A stretch of 8,726 bases of DNA from Candidatus Minthomonas equi (GTDB lineage Bacteria; Bacteroidota; Bacteroidia; Bacteroidales; UBA932), in the NCBI GenBank assembly GCA_018064575.1, contig JAGHUZ010000285.1:1-8726 (forward strand). The letters run 5' to 3'. Shown here piece after piece: positions 6,379 to 8,726 of this stretch. The notes beneath the pieces were generated by a model. That model saw nothing but the letters and a program-made list of their open reading frames with translations, searched no databases and had not been told where the DNA came from. The position numbers were made by a program, and so were the translations under genes. Numbering within the stretch: the stretch's first letter is position 1; the number at the start of each line of letters is the position of its first letter.

Positions 6379-7555
6379 GGAAATCAAGTTAAAGAAAGGA
6401 AGAGATGAGTCGGTCCGTCGTTTTCATCCCTGGATTTTTTCGGGAGCCGTAGCCGTAGCGGACGATTCCATAAAAGAGGGTGATATCGTCAGAGTCGTTT
6501 CCCGCGAAGGTGATTTTCTCGCCTACGGTCACTATCAGGAAGGCTCCATTTCTGTGCGGATACTTTCATTCGATGAATCTGTTCTTCCTGAAGGCGAGTT
6601 CTGGTTTGACCGTATCGTAGCTGCCCGTTGTATGCGTGAGTCTCTGGCTATGAAAAACACCACCTGTTATCGTCTGGTACACGGTGAAGGTGACGGACTC
6701 CCTGGTCTGATTATTGACATATACGGTGAAGTAGCTGTTATTCAGGCTCACTCAGTGGGAATGTTCCTTTCCAGAGGGGAGATAGCTTCGGCTCTTGAAA
6801 AAGTGTATGGGAATGCATTGAAGGCAGTGTATGACAAAAGTGCCGGGACTGCACCGCATAAAGCCGGATTGGATTTGAATGACGGTTATCTTTTGGGCTC
6901 ATATTCCGATGAAAGCCTGGTTCTGGAGAACGGGCATAAGTTTACGGTCAACTGGAAGGAAGGACAGAAAACGGGCTTTTTCCTTGACCAGCGCGATAAC
7001 CGCTTTCTTGTCGGAGAGTATTCAAAGGGCAGGAATGTGTTGAATCTGTTCTGTTATACGGGAGGTTTTTCCATATATGCCCTTTCGTGCGGAGCGGAGC
7101 GGGTGGTCTCTGTGGATTCTTCTAAATCAGCCATCGAAATGCTCGAAAGAAACGTAGATGCGAATTTCAATGCTTCGGAGGTGAATCATATTTCTGTGTG
7201 CGATGATGCCATCGATTATCTTTATGGTGTCGAAAAAGGGGTATTCGATATGATGATAGTCGACCCGCCGGCATTTGCCAAGCATAGGGGAGCCCTGAAC
7301 AATGCCCTTCGGGCATATCGTCGTCTTAATGAAGCGGCCATATCCAAGATAGCCCGCGGCGGGTATCTTTTTACCTACAGCTGTTCTCAAGTCGTAGATA
7401 GGAATATGTTTTATCTGACAGTGTTTTCGGCGGCTGCCGCGACCGGTAGGAACGTCAGGATTCTACGCAGACTCACCCAGCCGGCAGACCATCCCGTCAA
7501 TATATATCACCCTGAAGGAGAATATCTGAAGGGACTTCTGCTGTATGTCGAGTAA
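6371..7555 (+). CDS. rlmI: Class I SAM-dependent 23S rRNA m5C methyltransferase, RlmI-like
   Basis: The 394-residue protein has the length and layout of RlmI (COG1092), which methylates C1962 of 23S rRNA in E. coli. Residues 1-75 form a PUA-like RNA-binding domain (FHPWIFSGAV at 18-27). A middle domain holds HGEGDGLPGLIID (104-116), and GQKTGFFLDQRDNR (198-211) leads into the methyltransferase. Its SAM motif I is VLNLFCYTGGFSIYA (223-237), motif IV is VDPPAFAK (297-304), and YSCSQ (336-340) carries the likely catalytic cysteine at 338. All expected motifs are intact. The ATG at 6371 overlaps the exonuclease stop by 8 bases, so the two are very likely translated together. The gene ends the rightward cluster just before a hairpin. 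The target site is inferred from the family; other COG1092 members may differ in the base they modify, so the symbol is provisional. Confidence 0.88.
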   Translation: MIKEIKLKKGRDESVRRFHPWIFSGAVAVADDSIKEGDIVRVVSREGDFLAYGHYQEGSISVRILSFDESVLPEGEFWFDRIVAARCMRESLAMKNTTCYRLVHGEGDGLPGLIIDIYGEVAVIQAHSVGMFLSRGEIASALEKVYGNALKAVYDKSAGTAPHKAGLDLNDGYLLGSYSDESLVLENGHKFTVNWKEGQKTGFFLDQRDNRFLVGEYSKGRNVLNLFCYTGGFSIYALSCGAERVVSVDSSKSAIEMLERNVDANFNASEVNHISVCDDAIDYLYGVEKGVFDMMIVDPPAFAKHRGALNNALRAYRRLNEAAISKIARGGYLFTYSCSQVVDRNMFYLTVFSAAAATGRNVRILRRLTQPADHPVNIYHPEGEYLKGLLLYVE

Positions 7556-7557
7556 TC

Positions 7558-7575
7558 GGCTGAAACTGTTCAGCC
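7558..7575. terminator. Hairpin between convergent genes, likely bidirectional terminator
   Basis: GGCTGAA (7558-7564), a 4-base loop ACTG, and TTCAGCC (7569-7575) form a perfect 7-base stem. It lies two bases after the methyltransferase stop, and its right arm contains the reversed stop codon of the peptidase gene (7570-7572). It fills nearly the whole 14-base gap between the convergent genes. Reading rightward the stem is followed by TTTG, a weak T-run; reading leftward there is no T-run. Termination in both directions is therefore likely but not certain. Confidence 0.6.
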
Positions 7576-8726
7576 TTTGAAGTATTCGTAGAAAAGGGCT
7601 ATGGATTCCATACCTTTTTCCCATTGCGAAAGCAGATAACTTTCATTCGGAGAATGAATGCAGTCCCTTTCAAGTCCAAATCCCATCAGCAGCGGGTCGG
7701 CGCCCAGCAGTTTCTGCATATCTGCCAGAATGGCGATGGAACCGCCACCTCTGGCGGGGACGGGTTCGACTCCATATACTTCAGCGATGGCTTTCGAAGC
7801 GGCCTGATATGCCGGCGAGGAAATGGGAATGAGAAAACCATTGCCACCGTGGCTTGATTTTACCGTAACTTCCACACCCTTCGGAACTATTCTCCTGATG
7901 TGTCTGGTGAACAATTCTGCTATCTTCGCTGAATCCTGATTCGGTACTAGCCTCATAGATATCTTGGCGTGGGCTTCGGAAGGTATGATGGTCATCGAAC
8001 CGTCTCCGGTAAAGCCTCCCCAGATTCCGTTTACATCGAGGCAGGGGCGGATGGATGAACGCTCAAGGGTAGTGTATCCTTTTTCTCCCGCTACATCTTT
8101 GATTCCCAGGGAATCATTGTACTCCTGCTGGTCGAATGGCGCCTTCGATAAAAGGGCTCTGTCCGAGGTGGACAGTTCCACTACGTCGTCATAAAAACCG
8201 TCTATGGTTATACATCCATCCTTGTCGATAAGTGATGATATCATAGAACACAATGCGTTGACGGGATTTACGATGGCACCTCCGAAATGCCCTGAATGAA
8301 CATCTTTGGAAGGACCTTTTATGTCGATCATCATATACGTAAGACCGCGCATACCGCAATTTATGCTGGGTACTTTTTCTGAAATCATCGTGGTATCGGA
8401 AACAAGCATCAGGTCGCAGGATAGAAGTTCCGTATGCGAACTGACCCATTCCGTAAGGCTGGGGGGGCCGATTTCCTCTTCTCCTTCAAACAGAAATTTT
8501 ATGTTATGTCCTATTTTTCCAGTTCTGACAAGGTATTCGAAGGCTTTGATGTGCATAAATGTCTGACCCTTGTCATCATTGGCGCCACGTCCCCAGATGG
8601 CGCCGTCTTTGATTACCGGCTCGTAAGGGTCGGTATTCCATAATTTGACATCCCCCTCAGGCTGTACGTCATAGTGGCCGTAAATCAGAATGGTAGGAAG
8701 ATTCCGGTTCTGTATCCTTTCTCCAT
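7570..8726 (-). CDS. M20 family metallo-dipeptidase (5' end outside window)
   Basis: The gene runs leftward from beyond the right edge to a TGA at 7572-7570; 384 codons are visible. The ATG at 8556 is internal, since the frame stays open and conserved to the edge. The product is a zinc peptidase of the M20 dipeptidase (CNDP or PepV-like) group, which splits dipeptides in the cytoplasm. In the visible part are GHYDV (H17 and D19), GRGANDDKGQ (45-54, bridging Asp50), EGEEEIG (80-86, catalytic Glu83 and zinc ligand Glu84), VSDT, the dimer histidine in VHSGHFGG, RGGGSIAIL, and the last zinc histidine in DCIHSPNE near the C-terminus. Compared with the usual length of about 450-455, some 65-70 N-terminal residues lie outside the window. 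No signal peptide can be judged. It shares the hairpin at 7558-7575 with the convergent methyltransferase gene and is otherwise unrelated to that cluster. Confidence 0.93.
   Translation of the reverse strand, partial: GERIQNRNLPTILIYGHYDVQPEGDVKLWNTDPYEPVIKDGAIWGRGANDDKGQTFMHIKAFEYLVRTGKIGHNIKFLFEGEEEIGPPSLTEWVSSHTELLSCDLMLVSDTTMISEKVPSINCGMRGLTYMMIDIKGPSKDVHSGHFGGAIVNPVNALCSMISSLIDKDGCITIDGFYDDVVELSTSDRALLSKAPFDQQEYNDSLGIKDVAGEKGYTTLERSSIRPCLDVNGIWGGFTGDGSMTIIPSEAHAKISMRLVPNQDSAKIAELFTRHIRRIVPKGVEVTVKSSHGGNGFLIPISSPAYQAASKAIAEVYGVEPVPARGGGSIAILADMQKLLGADPLLMGFGLERDCIHSPNESYLLSQWEKGMESIALFYEYFKG

Noticed and set aside
8461..8467. Run of seven G as a possible phase-variation or frameshift site in the peptidase gene
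   Set aside because: The frame is intact through it and encodes the conserved stretch after EGEEEIG. Seven bases in a housekeeping enzyme is weak evidence for switching.
8434..8643. Rightward open frames opposite the peptidase gene (also 7624-7857, 7964-8194 and 8306-8566)
   Set aside because: All are antisense to a gene with clear M20 motifs in its own frame, and none has a recognisable domain or start signal.
1..8726. A defence system, mobile element or other new multi-gene system
   Set aside because: Every gene is either a recognised housekeeping type or a lone unknown envelope protein. There are no transposase, integrase, toxin-antitoxin, repeat-array or attachment-site signs.

Overview
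The window looks like ordinary chromosome from a member of the Bacteroidota, most likely the order Bacteroidales. Four things support this. The PurM is of the long form (391 residues) that I recognise from Bacteroides. A partial lipoprotein at the left edge matches the DUF4296 type, which I know only from Bacteroidota. None of the starts has a clear Shine-Dalgarno sequence. The promoter-like boxes fit the Bacteroidota consensus TTTG-(about 20)-TAnnTTTG. I cannot name a genus. I see no tRNA, rRNA, CRISPR array, insertion sequence or phage gene.

Layout: a leftward lipoprotein gene (start at 116) runs off the left edge. A 107-base gap (117-223) separates it from rightward genes and holds two back-to-back -7-like boxes. 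The first rightward cluster is a NodB-type polysaccharide deacetylase (224-838), purD (838-2139) and a multi-pass membrane protein of unknown function (2120-3061). These three genes overlap each other by 1 and 20 bases and are probably co-transcribed and translationally coupled. A 51-base gap with a good promoter match starts the second cluster: purM (3113-4288), an unrecognised lipoprotein (4291-5778), a DEDDy 3'-5' exonuclease of RNase D type (5791-6378) and an RlmI-like 23S rRNA m5C methyltransferase (6371-7555). A compact hairpin at 7558-7575 separates this cluster from a convergent M20 dipeptidase gene that runs off the right edge.

Together the genes are mostly housekeeping. PurD and PurM perform steps 2 and 5 of de novo purine synthesis (GAR and AIR formation). 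The exonuclease and methyltransferase, which overlap by 8 bases, form a small nucleic-acid or rRNA maintenance pair. The deacetylase and the two lipoproteins concern the envelope. The dipeptidase handles peptide breakdown. The least explained parts are the membrane protein coupled to purD, the 495-residue lipoprotein after purM, and two symmetric DNA elements: the paired divergent boxes at 136-166 and the 15-base palindrome over the purM start. I found no convincing new multi-gene system.
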